Shown in pieces: positions 31,110 to 43,110 of a DNA stretch of 64,000 bases; within the stretch, counting starts at the first letter, position 1; each line of letters starts with the position of its first letter. A program made the position numbers and the translations under genes. The notes under the pieces are model-generated. The model was given only the letters and a program-made list of their open reading frames with translations. It was not told where the DNA came from and made no database searches. Source of the DNA: Laguncularia racemosa (Eukaryota > Streptophyta > Magnoliopsida > Myrtales > Combretaceae); assembly GCA_037954665.1 (NCBI GenBank), contig JBBMOL010000283.1, forward strand, positions 310,001 through 374,000, read 5' to 3'.

Positions 31110-32158
31110 TACCATTCCTTTTCAAGGATCGTAGTAATCCTTGGGTAAAACTTGGCAATCTTCTGAAAAACTTATAAACATGGAGAAATATTTATACATA
31201 TATAAGAAGTAACTACCTTTAAGATAAACTAATCTAGTATCCCATAGTTAACCCCATATTTTATTAGAGTCTTTTAGAGTCTTGCAATGTCTTTTAATGT
31301 TAAGTCCTTCATTTAGGGAACTTGTCTGTTATCAAGGTCCGCACTTAGGTCCTCGTTCGTGTAAAGCCCTATCCTTGCCATAATAAGGAAAATATAAGTC
31401 CGAAGCATATGTCAAGAGCAAGTCCATGAATATATGTCCACAAAATGTCCAAAATATGTCAAGAATGTGTCCACGGATGTCCAATAGTTCATAGACGGTC
31501 ATAGGTCCTCATGATTTAAAGATAAGGCCTTAATATCTTCTCTTTGCACTTTTATGTTTATTAGGAGTTTGAAATACGTCTAATTATTAAAGGAATATTC
31601 CAAATGAAAAGTAAATAAGATATTCTTACAAAGATGAAGTTTGTTTGATGTGGAATTGTAATTAGAATCTATAACTATTACATATATGTAGTAGTAGTGT
31701 AAGTATGATGAATATACTATGGAAAATGATTTGGGTAAGTTAGGATTACCTTACTTTGATGAAAATTCCTAAAGTAAAGCACCTAAAAGATAGAAAATAA
31801 GTTAGGTTAGTAACTTCCTTAAGGGGTTAAAAGATAGCTCATCCTTCTTGGAAGTTACTTACCTTAGATTTTGAAATTAGTGGTCTAAAACTATGATTGT
31901 CTTTAGGGATGCAAAAGGGGTTATTTTTGGGTGAAATTTTCTGATCTTGTTGGGCAATATGAGGTGTGTTTAGTGGAAATTTGGTGGAAATTTTCTAGAG
32001 GAAATGGGCAGAAATTGGTGTGTGAAAGGTAGGGTTGTTTGGTAGGGTAAATTTGCTTTTTACCTCCCTTTTTATATTAGTTAAGTTTTGTTGTTTTGTA
32101 ATTCAATTTGGGTTCTGATTCAGCACGCCTAAGGGGACAAGATTAGGTAGGTTTTTTA
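31110..32158. other. Unassigned host sequence of V-3 and V-4
   Basis: No gene is supported. There are repeats of the type ATGTCCA/GTCCA around 31420-31500 and a G-rich stretch 31900-32040. It may be part of a large old LTR, but no ends were found. Confidence 0.35.
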
Positions 32159-32976
32159 TGGGAATCAACTTATGGTTCCAACAGTGGGGAAAACAAATTG
32201 GATTCATGAGCTTAGATATCTACATGTTGTCATATTTATCTAATAAAACTTTATCTTTACATTATAGCAGGTATTTTTATCAGTTTTACAAGATGGCAAA
32301 TAAAATGCACTAAGGATTAAATTGGGGACATTCTTGGGCTTAAATCCAACAGTCTACAATGTGTTCTATTGAGGTGAAGAACCGGTCATTTGAAGACTAT
32401 TTGTACTTGTAATTTGTTGATTTTAAGAAAGGTCACTTAAGTGGCTTATTTGTAATTTGTTGTGTTATTTTTACCTTAATTGGAGTAAGTATAAATACTT
32501 TCTAAGTAGGGTTTTGAGGGAGCTTTTTAAACACTTGAAAAATATACACTTTTGCCATGAGGAAGGGTCCATACATGCAAACTTCTCTTATCAATTTCAC
32601 TTGTGAAATTGTGGTGAGATTAGCTTGAGGAGATTGTGAGTAATATCAATCTTTTTCTAGTTGTTTTAAATTGTATTCTAGTGCATCATATCTAGGTACA
32701 ATTGGGTTGGTTACTTGTTGTTCTTCACGTGAATTAGGGTTCATAATTTTCAGATTTGATTCAAAACAATTTGAGTAGAATTCTAATTCATTTATATTGT
32801 TATCCATTGCTTCTTATAAAATTGCATTATTCATCAACACCATTTAGTATCATTACCATTTGGTTCCACATGAATTGGGGATCAAAGGAGAGTTGTTGAT
32901 CACATCATTGTTGATTTGATTTTAGTGATCACACCATTTGTGGATGTGTATGTAATTGAATTTGTAAGGCACATCA
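32159..32976 (+). mobile_element. V-4 5' LTR
   Basis: This is an 818-bp diverged V-family LTR. The proposed start TGGGAATCAAC is uncertain; the end AAGGCACATCA is clear. A TATAAATA box lies in GTATAAATACTTTC near 32490. The element is broken 108 bp further on by E2, so its remaining part must lie to the right of the window. Confidence 0.75.
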
Positions 32977-32983
32977 TACTTTT

Positions 32984-32995
32984 TGGTATCAGAGC
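32984..32995 (+). other. V-4 primer-binding site
   Basis: TGGTATCAGAGC follows the LTR end by seven bases. The leader continues to 33083 and is then cut by the E2 LTR. Confidence 0.85.
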
Positions 32996-33083
32996 AAAAG
33001 GTTTTAGAGACGGGATTTGCATGTATTTTAATTGGGAAATTAGGGTTCTTGAATTTTCATTTCTTAATTGAAGTTATTTGAAG

Positions 33084-35124
33084 TGTGTAAACACCCCATT
33101 TTTTACCCTAATAATTAATAATGGTCAATTTTCAATTTTTTCATTTTTTACAATTTTTCTCCTAATTTAGTAAAAATAGAAAAAATATTCAAAAAATAAA
33201 ATAAATAAGGAAAATATATTGATTTTGGAAAATAATGATAGGAATAATAAGAAAAGGAGTTAAATAATTTTTATAAATTTTTGGAATTTCAAAATAATAC
33301 AAAAATAATAAAAATTGCATTCCATATATGCAAATTGCGAAAATAAAAAAACTGAGAAGTAGGCTAACCCAGCTGGTTCGAGCTACGGACTTAGGTACGC
33401 GTGGGCGTGCGAGGTTAGGGGTTCGAAACGCGGGGGAAGCAAATCCGCGTTTTGCAATTTTTTCTTCCCCCAAGACACGTGTCAGCAGCTGATTGGGTGA
33501 CGCGAACGTACGCATTGGGTGCGTGATCGTCTCCTTCCTTCATTCGAGATCATCGCCGGCGAGGAAAAATTCGAATTTCGGCCATTTGTTTTGCACAAAT
33601 CTACTAAATCTTTAACTAAAATGAGATAAACATCATCCAATTAGCATCAAATTGTAAAAAAATCCAAGATTTATACGAATCGAAACAAATCAGAGATGGG
33701 TTTTTCAATCGAAATCCGATTTGCCCCAATCGGAGGAAATCCAAGCTTATCCAGCTTTATTTTTGGTGCCTATAAATAGAGCACGAGGGGAGGAAGCAAA
33801 GACACGAATCAGAAGAGAGAAAGGAGAGAAAATAAGAGAGATCGAAGCCACCGAAGTTCACACGACCCACGACCACCGACCACCACTTGGAGAAGCTTTA
33901 GGAGAAATCCACCACCACCATTGAGTCACTCGTCCTAAAAAATGTTGGAAACACCACCTGATCGACAAAAACAGGCATCGGAACACCACCTGTGAGGATC
34001 TCTGACTGCCGCCCGATTTGACTAGACCCGACGCAGTTCGACTCGACCCGTGCACTGTACCCGGATCCAAGTAAGTCGGATTTTCCGTTTTTATTTATTT
34101 ATTTTATTTATTTATTGTATTTAATTTATTTATTTGTTTGTTTATTCATTTACAACTAAAAAAAAAGAAACAAATAATATTAGGAAAAATGATAAAATTT
34201 AGATTAGTTTATTTTTTTATGTTTAGCTTAGAGTAGATAAAATAATAAAAATAAAAATTTAAAAAAATAATAATAACAAATAATAATATAAAATAATGAA
34301 ATAAAATAAAAAAATGATAAAAAATAAAAAAGTAAAAAAATAAAATAAAATAAAATAATAAAATAAATAAAATAAATCAATAATGATCAAAAGTAGGATT
34401 AATGATAAACGTAGATTAATGATAGGGATAAAAACAATTTTTGTCACTTAGAAAAAAAAATCCTTTCCTTAAATAAATAAAAAATTGGTTTTTCCTTAAA
34501 ATTAATTTTTAATGAAATAATCAAGCTTAGGCTTAGATGTTTTTTTCCAAAAAATGCTAAAAACGATAAAAATGTAAATCCGAGGTATTTTCATAATTAA
34601 AATTAACTAACCCACTAAAGTTTTTTTATAAAAAGCGAACTATGGCTTGTTTGATCCTGAATAGCAGGTACGTAGGCACCCTTGTGGGGCAATTCTAAAA
34701 AGAATAAAAAATCATTTTGCACATTAGAATAATTTTCTTTTAATCAATAAGTAAAAACACAACAAAAAAAAACAAAAAAAAATAAATAACAATAAAAGAA
34801 ATTAGGATATGGTTTAAATTTCAGAAGAATAAGGTGGTAACTTTAAGGTTTTGATAGATTAGCCCATGAGTCCAGAAACTCTGGTTTTCCCTTTCCTCTT
34901 TCACAAAAATGAAAAGAGGAGATCCCGCTGACTAGTTGTCCGAATTAGGATTAATTTGCTCAATTAGTCCTGATTTAACAATCTTTCCTAACTTCAGTTG
35001 GGTGGCGACTCCAAAATAAGACGAAATTCCTAATTCAGGTTAAGAATTTATATTAGATGAGCATAGGATCTAGTATAAAATTGGATTAGGAATGAAAATG
35101 AAAAATAAAAAATTAGACTCGACA
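33084..35124 (+). mobile_element. E2 5' LTR (Tat/Ogre type)
   Basis: This ~2.04-kb LTR starts TGTGTAAACACCCC (TG at 33084, or TGTAAACACC at 33086) and ends GACTCGACA. The opening motif and the length fit Tat/Ogre LTRs. After the TATA box a GA-rich transcript leader follows (33779-33900). The section 34080-34500 is extremely AT-rich with (TTTA)n and (AAATA)n tracts. The 3' LTR is outside the window, so the pair cannot be compared. Confidence 0.85.
33771..33778 (+). promoter_or_regulatory. TATA box of E2 LTR
   Basis: TATAAATA lies in GGTGCCTATAAATAGAGCACG, a canonical plant core promoter followed by a purine-rich leader. It probably drives the E2 genomic RNA. Confidence 0.65.
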
Positions 35125-35127
35125 GGA

Positions 35128-35146
35128 TGGCGACTCCACTAGGGAC
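35128..35146 (+). other. E2 primer-binding site (Arg type)
   Basis: TGGCGACTCCACTAGGGAC lies three bases behind the LTR. This form is the tRNA-Arg primer site I know from Ogre-type elements. It separates E2 clearly from the Met-primed T, U and V families. Confidence 0.8.
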
Positions 35147-35472
35147 CTTCTTTAGTAGGCTAGCCACCTGAATCTTCTAAAATCACCATTTCCAAAATAT
35201 CTCTTGATTATTATACTACTGATGCTAACATTTCAGGGATTTAATGAAATTTAGGGTTCAATTATTTTTACTGTTGAGTCTACAAGCATGCAATCGTGTG
35301 ATTAGATACAGTCAAACTTCGGCCATCTTAAGACCCTAAGACGGGAGGCCATTGTGTAGGTTTTAGGTGAAGTGATATGATCACCATTCGAGATTGATTA
35401 GGCCACCCCACCTAATGCTTTGATATAGCCTGAGATCTATTTCTTCGAGAATGCGGGAGGCCATAGAGCTTG
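35147..35472 (+). other. E2 leader, first part
   Basis: This is untranslated DNA between primer site and the E1 insertion. It stops at the GGGAC target site (35473-35477) and continues at 52974. No gene is seen. Confidence 0.7.
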
Positions 35473-35477
35473 GGGAC

Positions 35478-36848
35478 TGATAGAGCCATTTTATACTCAA
35501 TATTTATAGTATGAATTGTGTTAATTTATTATTGATTTTATAGAAATCATAAGGAAATGGTACTTAATTTTATTATGGTGATAAATCAGGTTTAATGGAG
35601 TAAAGAGTGCTAATTCAAGTGATTTAGAGAAGTCATCTGCAATTTGGATCAAAGTCAAGGATTTACACCACCAGCGTACAAGAGAAGAATGCACGAACAA
35701 AATAGCTTTTTGGAAGAAACAAGGGAAGTACACGGGCATGTATTTCCAAATGCACGGCCGTATGTTTGGTTTGAAAAAAACAGAAGCTTACACGATTTAA
35801 GTATACGGCCGTGTGTTTGGTTTGAAAAAAAAAAATAGAAGCTTACACGGTTTAAATACACGGCCGTGTATAACCGTGGGTTGAGACTGTGTATATGGAA
35901 AAGTTCGGCCGTTTCAGGAGATTTTTCGACTTTCATATATATATCTCTTCGTTTTCTAGAAGGAGGGAGTTCAGGAGGGAAGAAACCGAATAGGAAAAGC
36001 AGGAGACACCTGAAAACAGAGACTTCATCTTTTTCACTTTTTGATTTTGTTTAGTTATGAACATGTGTGGCTAAACAATCTTCTAGCCAAAGGATCATCA
36101 ATAGTTTAGTTCTTTAAGAATTGTGAGATCTAATTGATTTGTCTTTATTCTATTCTTTATTTTTGGGTATTTATATATTTTTTTAATGTTTTGTTATTAT
36201 TATCTTGTTTGATTGGTATGAATTAGAGCTCTTCTATTCCATTAGCAAGTTAATATATTGTCAATTAGAATGTCATATCCTTAATTGTTTGATAGTTCTA
36301 ATCTCTGTGACACAATAACATGTTTGATTATAGAATAAATAATCAAATTCATGTTATGGAGATATATAATCTTGTTTAAATAGGTTATCTTATAATCTAC
36401 TAGCATGAATTGGTGGTCTCTCTTGTTTTTAATGCTATTGATAGATTAAATCCTAAGAGCTTGTTTAGGATTGTTTAATCAATAAGAGAAGTAATCAAAG
36501 AGCTTGTTTTGATTATCAAGAAAGTAAGGAGAGATAGGTTATTAGATCTTGTTAATAACCATAACCAGTTTATCTGAGATAAAGAATAGAAAATATTTGC
36601 ATCAATGATCATTTCTATGAATTAAACTATAATGATACCTTTGGTTAGGCTTTCATCATTATTAAATTTTATTATCTGATTTCAATTTTATTTGAATTTA
36701 CAAACAAAACCCCCATTCTTCTTTTTCTCTCTATTTTCTTTCTATAGAAATAAATTTAACTAATCCCTGTGGATACGACCCTATTCACTGCTATATACAA
36801 AAATTGTTTAGGAGTAGGTTTTAATTTTGTTAGATTCGACACCAATCA
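35478..36848 (+). mobile_element. E1 5' LTR
   Basis: This 1371-bp LTR runs from TGATAGAGCC to ACACCAATCA. It contains two ~60-bp repeats with CGGCCGTGTGTTTGGTTTG at 35755-35850 and a perfect 16-bp palindrome ATACACGGCCGTGTAT at 35856-35871, just upstream of a TATATATATA stretch (35934-35943). It matches the 3' LTR pieces 47553-46974 (minus) and 52171-52968. Confidence 0.9.
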
Positions 36849-36853
36849 AATTT

Positions 36854-36871
36854 TGGCGTCGTTGCTAAGGA
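36854..36871 (+). other. E1 primer-binding site (Asp type, diverged)
   Basis: TGGCGTCGTTGCTAAGGA resembles the tRNA-Asp primer site TGGCGCCGTTGCCGGGGA used by many Athila and Tat relatives, with four changes. It lies five bases behind the LTR end. Confidence 0.7.
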
Positions 36872-36900
36872 ATTGGTGTCAAATTTATTTCTATTCTTGC

Positions 36901-38091
36901 ATGACTCATTCTTCTGATACAGGTGAACTCACTTATAATCCAGAGATTGAGAAGACTTTTAAGAGATTGCGAAGAGAAGCTAAGCTGCGTAAAAAAGAAA
37001 CCGCTATATCTTCATCCCTTGGACTGAACTTGGCATTGGATTTGTCTGATTCATCCATTGAATCTGAAAAAGAAGAAGATATGGAAAATCCTGAGACAAC
37101 ATTAAGAGAATTGGCTGCACCGGATGTGACTCAATAACCACTTTGTGTTCAGTATCCTGAATTGGCTGTTGATTTTGAATTGAAATCTGGTTTTATACAT
37201 TTGCTATCCACTTTTCATGGTCTTGAGAATGAAGATCCTCACAAACATTTGAAAGAGTTTCATATAGTGTGTTCTAGTATGAGGCCGCAAGGAATATCCG
37301 ACAATCAAATCAAGTTGCGTGCCTTTCCATTTTCTTTAAGTGCTAGAGCTAAAGATTTGTTGTTTTATTTGCCTCCAGGTTCTATTACTACATGGACAGA
37401 TATGGTGAAGCTTTTCCTAGACAATTTTTTCCCTGCATCTAGAGCCGCTAGCATAAGAAGAGAGATCAGTGGTATCAAACAGAGGGATACCGAGACTCTT
37501 CATGAGTATTGGGAGAGGTTCAAGCAACTTTGTGCAAGCTGTCCACAACGTGGGATATCTGAACAACTTCTCATTCAATACTTCTATGAAGGTCTGCTTC
37601 CGATGGAGAGGAAGATGATGGATGCTGCTAGTGGGGGTGCTATAGTGAATAAAAGCCCTGGTCAAGCTAGGGAATTGATCTCGATTATGGCTGCTGACTT
37701 ACAACAATTTGGGTTTAGACATGATTCTTCTTCAAGGAAGGTAAATGAGGTAAGTGTTTCTAACCTTGAACATCAAATTTCTAACCTAACCTCCCTTGTT
37801 CAACAGATAGCCCTCGGAAATACACATCAGGTGAAGGCTTGTGGAATTTGTGCTACCCCTAATCATCCTACTGACATGTGCCCCACATTGCAAGATGACA
37901 ATCATGAGCATGCCAATGCTATAGGAGGATTCCCAGGACAGCTATAGAGGAAATATGATCCCTACTCGAATACTTATAATCTTGGATGGAGGGATCATCC
38001 TAACTTCAAATATGGCAATAGACCACAAAACTTCCAACAATTCCAGCCTAGGTCATCAAACTAAGTACCATAAGCCCCTTCCAATTCAGGT
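36901..38091 (+). pseudogene. E1 gag
   Basis: The ATG at 36901 (MTHSSDTGEL) is the first in frame after the primer site. Athila-type gag residues include FELKSGFIHLL, LENEDPHKHLKEF, RAKDLLFYLPPGSI and TLHEYWERFKQL. A CCHC-like CGICATPNHPTDMC lies near 37848-37890. The gene is in one frame with stops at 37135, 37945, 38062 and 38068. It forms the capsid of the particle. Confidence 0.85.
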
Positions 38092-39153
38092 ATGTCTCTT
38101 GAGGAAATTGTTAAATTGCTTGCTGTTAATACAGAACAATTTCAGGATGAGACAAAGCAGAGCATTCAAAACTTGGAGAACCAGGTAAGCCAACTTGCTT
38201 CTTCTATAAACATGTTAGAAACTCAAGGTAAGTCACCTTCTCAAATTATCACAAATCCAAAGCAAAGTGCTAATGCAATTACCTTGAGAAGTGGAACGGA
38301 ATTGCAGGGATCAAATAAGAAAGGACACCGATATAATCTTGAGGAAGAGACTGAGAAAGAGATCTCGACTCCGGGCCAACAGGACAACCAGACCAGAGGA
38401 TCCCTCGTTAAACCACCAAAGGTCATGGTGACAGCACCCCCTTTCCCTTCTAGATTAGCGAAATCCAAGAATGAAGCTGAAGAAAAAGAGATTCTTGAAA
38501 CTTTTCGCAAGGTTGAGGTAAATATTCCTTTGCTTGATGCAATAAAACAAGTACCTTGCTATGATAAATTTCATAAAGAATTGTGCACTAACAAAAGAAA
38601 GCTGAAAGGTAATGAAAAGATTAGAGTGGGTAAGAATGTTTCGGCTATTCTTCAGAAGAAACTTCCTCCTAAATGTAAGGACCCAGGTATGTTTACTATT
38701 CCTTGCAAAATAGGTAATCTTGGAATTACTAAAGCCATGTGTGATCTAGGAGCTTCGATTAATGTCATGCCTTTGTCTGTTTATCAATATTTGAATGTTG
38801 GTCCATTAAAGGAAACATGTGTTATTGTTCAACTTGCTGACAGGTCTAATGTTTATCCCGAGGGAGTTCTAGAAGATGTTTTAGTACAAGTTAATGGGCT
38901 GGTTTTCCCTACTGATTTTTATGTGCTTGACATGGAAAATGATGATTCTCATAATTCATCACTGATATTATTAGGGAGACCATTTCTTAAGACATCTAGG
39001 ATGAAAATTGATGTACATGATGGTACCCTCACTATGGAATTTAATGGTGAAGTGATTAGATTTAACATTTATGATGCCATGAAATATCCTAGTGATATCT
39101 CTCCTGTTTTTGTTATGGATGTTATTGACCCATTAACATAGGCTACATTTGAC
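38092..39153 (+). pseudogene. E1 protease region
   Basis: A 349-residue open stretch. The first ~190 residues are a charged linker (coiled-coil-like at its start). The retropepsin domain follows with CDLGASINVMPLSVY (Asp codon 38743-38745, DLGAS in place of DTGAS as usual for Athila) and LILLGRPFLKTSR near its end. A single stop at 39139 separates it from RT in the same frame. Confidence 0.85.
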
Positions 39154-40542
39154 TTGATAGACGGTGATGAGTTGAAAATTGCACTTAATAAGAGTCTTAC
39201 TATTAATACATTAAAAACTCTTATGAAGAAGTTTGTAATATCCTCTGATTTGCAGGACATGATTTGTGAGCTGGAATCATTAAAACCTATTAGGTATGGT
39301 GTGTCCTACATTAATTTACCTCCTTCTAACACAAGACTTCTTCCCTCTATTGTGCAGGCACCAAAGCTGGAATTAAAACCCTTACCCGAACATCTAAAGT
39401 ACATCTTCTTAGGAAAAAATGAGACTCTTGCTGTGATAGTCTCTAACAAACTAAGTACTTTAGAAGAAGAAAAGTTGATTCGGGTGTTGAGAGAGTATAA
39501 AGAAGCCATTGGATGGTCCATAGCTGATATCAAAGGACTTAGCCCTTCCACATGCATGCACAAGATATTAATGGAAGATAATTGCAAACCTTCAAGAGAA
39601 GTTCAACGCCGTTTGAACCCGCCTATGATGGAAGTAGTTAAGAAAGAGATCTTGAAACTTCTTGATGCAGGTATGATCTATCCAATTTCCGATAGCAAAT
39701 GGGTAAGTCCAATTCAAGTTGTTCCAAAGAAAACGGGCTTAACTGTGATTGAAAACTCTAATGATGAGTTAGTTCCTATGTGTGTTCAGAATGGATGGAG
39801 GGTTTGTGTTGATTATAGGAAATTAAATGCGTCAACTAGAAAAGATCACTTCCCTTTTCCTTTTCTTGATTAGATGCTTGAACGTTTGGCTGGCCATTCT
39901 CACTATTGTTGTCTTGATGGTTATTTAGGTTTTCATCAAATTCCAGTGGTGCCAGAAGATCAAGAGAAGACTACTTTCACATGTCCATTCGGTACTTTTG
40001 CGTATCGAAGGATGCCATTTGGGCTTTGCAATGCCCCAGTCACATTCCAAAGGTGTATGGTCAGTATATTTTCAGATTATGTGGAGAATATCATAGAAGT
40101 TTTCATGGATGACTTCACTGTCTATGGTAACTCTTTTGATTTATGTTTGACTAACCTTACAAAAGTGCTTCAGAGATATATAGAAAAGAATCTTGTATTG
40201 AACTATGAAAAATGTCACTTTATGGTTGAACAAGGCCTAATTCTAGGTCATATTGTATCTTCTAGGGGACTTGAAGTCAATAAAGCTAAAATAGAATTGA
40301 TTAAATCTTTACCTTACCCTGTAAGTGTACAGTAAATTTGCTCTTTTCTTGGGAGTGCAGGATTCTATCGACGCTTCATCAAGGATTCTTCCAAGATTAC
40401 TCAGCCCCTATGTAAATTGCTGCAAAATGAAGTGGCATTTGAGTTCGATGAGGCCTGCAAGCATGCTTTTAACACATTGAAGGATAAGTTAACTTTTGCT
40501 CCAATCATTCAACCACCTGACTAGAACCTTCCTTTTGAAATT
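39154..40542 (+). pseudogene. E1 reverse transcriptase
   Basis: RT fingers and palm are in one frame: AIGWSIADIKGLSPS, RRLNPPMMEVVKKEI, WRVCVDYRKLNASTRKDHFP, RRMPFGLCNAPVTFQRCM and the active site FMDD at 40102-40113. Stops lie at 39871, 40333 and about 40522. The thumb contains GSAGFYRRFIKD. Apart from stops the domain is complete. Confidence 0.85.
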
Positions 40543-40930
40543 ATGTGTGATGCGAGCAATTATGTAGTTGGAGCTGTTCTTGGCCAAAGAGTTGAAAAAG
40601 CTTCTCATGTCATTTACTACGCTTCCAGAACATTGGATAGTGCTCAATGCAACTATTCCACAACGGAAAAAGAACTCTTGGCTATTGTTGTTGCTTTAGA
40701 AAAATTCAGATCATATTTACTTGGTACTAAGGTAATTTTTTACTCTGATCATGCAGCTCTCAAGTACCTGCTCGTGAAGAAGGAGGCGAAACCAAGATTT
40801 ATTCGATGGATACTCTTATTACAAGAGTTTGATCTGGAAATACGCGATAGGAAAGGCTCCGAAAACTTAGTTGCCGACCACCTCAATAGAATACTCATCA
40901 GTGAAGAGTCAACACCTCTACAAGATGATT
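40543..40930 (+). pseudogene. E1 RNase H
   Basis: This is a typical Ty3 RNase [48 protein letters not shown] and a C-terminal LVADHLNRI. The acidic residues of the catalytic set are present. It continues in frame into integrase. Confidence 0.85.
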
Positions 40931-41394
40931 TTTCAGATGAGCATCTCTTTTCTATTCAAAAGACAATTCCTTGGTATGCTGATATTGTCAACTATTTGGT
41001 TACTAAGACACTACCAAGTGATTTCTTTAGGGCTCAAAAAGATAAAATTAAAAGTGATGCTAAGTACTATGTATGGGATGATTCGTATTTGTGGAAACAT
41101 TGTGCTAATCAAATCATTAAAAGGTGTATTTCTCAAGACGATATTCCTTCTGTCTTACAATTTTGTCACTTATATGCATGTGGTGGAAACTTTGGCCCTA
41201 AGAGGACAGCTCAAAAAGTGTTAGGCTGTGGGTTGTTTTGGCCTACCTTGTTTTGTGATTCTTATATGTTTTGTAAGTCTTGTGAATGATGTCAGAAAGT
41301 TAGCAACTTAGGACATAGAGACCAAATGCCACTTACCCCTATTCTTGCTTGTGAAATATTTGATATATGGGGTATTGATTTTATGGGTCCTTTT
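40931..41394 (+). pseudogene. E1 integrase, N-terminal part (cut)
   Basis: A linker is followed by the zinc-binding part ([26 protein letters not shown] then CQKVSNLGHR) with a TGA at 41287. The core begins with DIWGIDFMGPF, which includes the first catalytic Asp. The match stops at CTTTT (41390-41394), where a T LTR starts. The rest of the gene is found on the opposite strand at 49946-49067. Confidence 0.85.
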
Positions 41395-42234
41395 TTATAC
41401 GAACCACGCCAACCCGTGACGAAACCCAATACCAATACGTTTGGAAAATTCGTTTCCTAAGACGCCCAAACACCTAAAGTGGAAACCGCGACCCATTGTC
41501 TATAAGCGAGACAAGAACCTTGGTATAAAAATGAAGACGCCACAATCGGGATGAAAGGCCGATTGATAAGTCGGGATGAACGCCATGGAAATCAATCCGA
41601 TAAGTTCGAATTAGTTCTTGAAGAACCAAGAGAGGTGCCTCTCAAAAGTGTTTAATGTTCAAAGATGTATATCTTAGTTGTTCTAAACCCTAGGAGCTTT
41701 TATACTAGGGTTACAATTCGTGTAAAAAAAAGTCCAAAATGACGTAGTTTAGTTAAGTGACATAAAAAACGCGAAACAGAACAAGCTGGCCGACAGGGGA
41801 TACACGGTCGTGTACACGCCCGTGTACTTTGGCCGTGTACTTTTCTGTGCAACCTCTGGCAACATACACGCCCGTGTACTTTGGCCGTGTATCTTTCTGT
41901 GCAACTTCTGGCAACATACACGCCCGTGTACTTTAGCCGTGTATCTGTCTGTGGATTTGCTTGACTCCATACACGGCTGTGCCTTGAAAATACACGCCCT
42001 CTTCAACCCGTGTCCGGTATAACTTGTACAAAAGCAAGGGTCTTCCAATGGTTGTTCCAATCCGTTCCAACTTCATGATTGCTCCAATCCTTTCCGGCTT
42101 CATGGACAACCTTTATCAACTCGTTAAGTGCTTCCTTGAATCGTTTTGCTCGATTTCTTATAATCGGTCCAGGCGGCACTTCAAGAGGATCCACATTTCT
42201 TCTTCCGGCTTGGCTCTCATCCCGAATCTCATCA
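41395..42234 (-). mobile_element. T LTR at left inversion boundary (recombinant)
   Basis: This 840-bp T LTR in minus orientation starts TTATACGAACC (expected TGATACG) and ends CTCATCA on the plus strand. It is the present 3' LTR of T-1 in this orientation. Its left flank CTTTT matches not the flank of the T-1 5' LTR but the reverse complement of 49942-49946. It is best explained as a crossover product between the T LTR that sat in the E1 integrase and the T-1 3' LTR. It contains ~2.7 tandem units of ~52 bp with CACGCCCGTGTACTTTGGCC (41800-41950). Confidence 0.85.
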
Positions 42235-43110
42235 TTCCCCTCCTCTTGAAAAGGATTTGTCCTCAAATCATTTCCTGCATCAAATGGACTCAGATCAGTA
42301 ACATTAAATGTGACACTTACTGGATACTTACCTGGTAAATCTTTCTTGTATGCTATATCATGGATGTATTCCAGAAATTGAATTGGTCCATCGCCTCTAG
42401 GAAGTAATTTAGATCTACGTTGTACGGGAATCTGCTCTTTGCGCATGTGAACCCAAATCCAATCTCCAGGTTCAAAAACAGCTTGTTGACAACCCTTGTT
42501 GGCTTGTTTCACATACTGCTCCGCTCTTCGCTCAATATTTAGCTTTCTCATGAAATCTGTCTTAAAATCAGCATCAAAACTCACAGATTTGTTAAGTGGC
42601 AATGGCAATAAATAAATAGGAACCAATGGGTTAAAACCGTACACAATCTCAAATGGTGAACAATGAATAATGCTATTTAAAGCCCTATTACATGCAAACT
42701 CCACAAATGGTAGGCAATCCTTCCAAGTCCTAATGTTCTTCTCTATGATTGCCCCTAACAATTGAATTAAAGTCCTGTTAACCACATCAATTTACCCATC
42801 AGTTTGTGGGTGAAAGATAATCGAAAACATTCGTTTAGTTCCCAACTTTTCCCACAATACTCTCCAGAAATGACTAAAAAATTTCTCACCTCGATCACTA
42901 ACAATGCTTCTAGGTATACCATGCGGACGCATTACCTTTCTAAAGAACAAATCAACAATGTATATAGCATCATCAGTTTTATGACAAGGAAAGAAATGAA
43001 CCATTTTAGAATTCCTATCCACAACCACAAAAATAGAATCTCGACCATGCCTTGGCCTAAATAATCCTAACACAAAATCTATGGAAATGTCTATCCAAGG
43101 CTCATGAGGA
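42003..43110 (-). pseudogene. T-1 integrase core and tail
   Basis: On the minus strand the integrase starts abruptly at [13 protein letters not shown] near 43110 and includes IVSDRGEKF and VVNRTLIQLL for the DDE set, with a stop (TAA) at about 42789. The C-terminal part FEPGDWIWVHMRKEQ follows. The tail through the PPT into the LTR contains [20 protein letters not shown] and ends at 42003. The zinc-binding domain is lost in the deletion. Confidence 0.85.
42235..42247 (-). other. T-1 polypurine tract
   Basis: TTCCCCTCCTCTT on the plus strand is AAGAGGAGGGGAA on the element strand, identical to the T-2 PPT and directly adjoining the LTR. Confidence 0.9.

Noticed and set aside
33721..33924. ORF of 67 codons behind the E2 TATA box
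   Set aside because: It lies in the purine-rich transcript leader of the LTR and shows low-complexity codons and no conserved domain.
34080..34450. AT-rich tract in the E2 LTR as a matrix-attachment region or replication origin
   Set aside because: Composition alone ((TTTA)n and (AAATA)n) does not support such a call; simple repeats within LTRs are common.
41800..41960. Repeat-spacer look of the T LTR units as a CRISPR-like array
   Set aside because: The units are directly adjacent degenerate tandem repeats within plant LTRs, the spacer parts are themselves repeated, and no cas genes exist.
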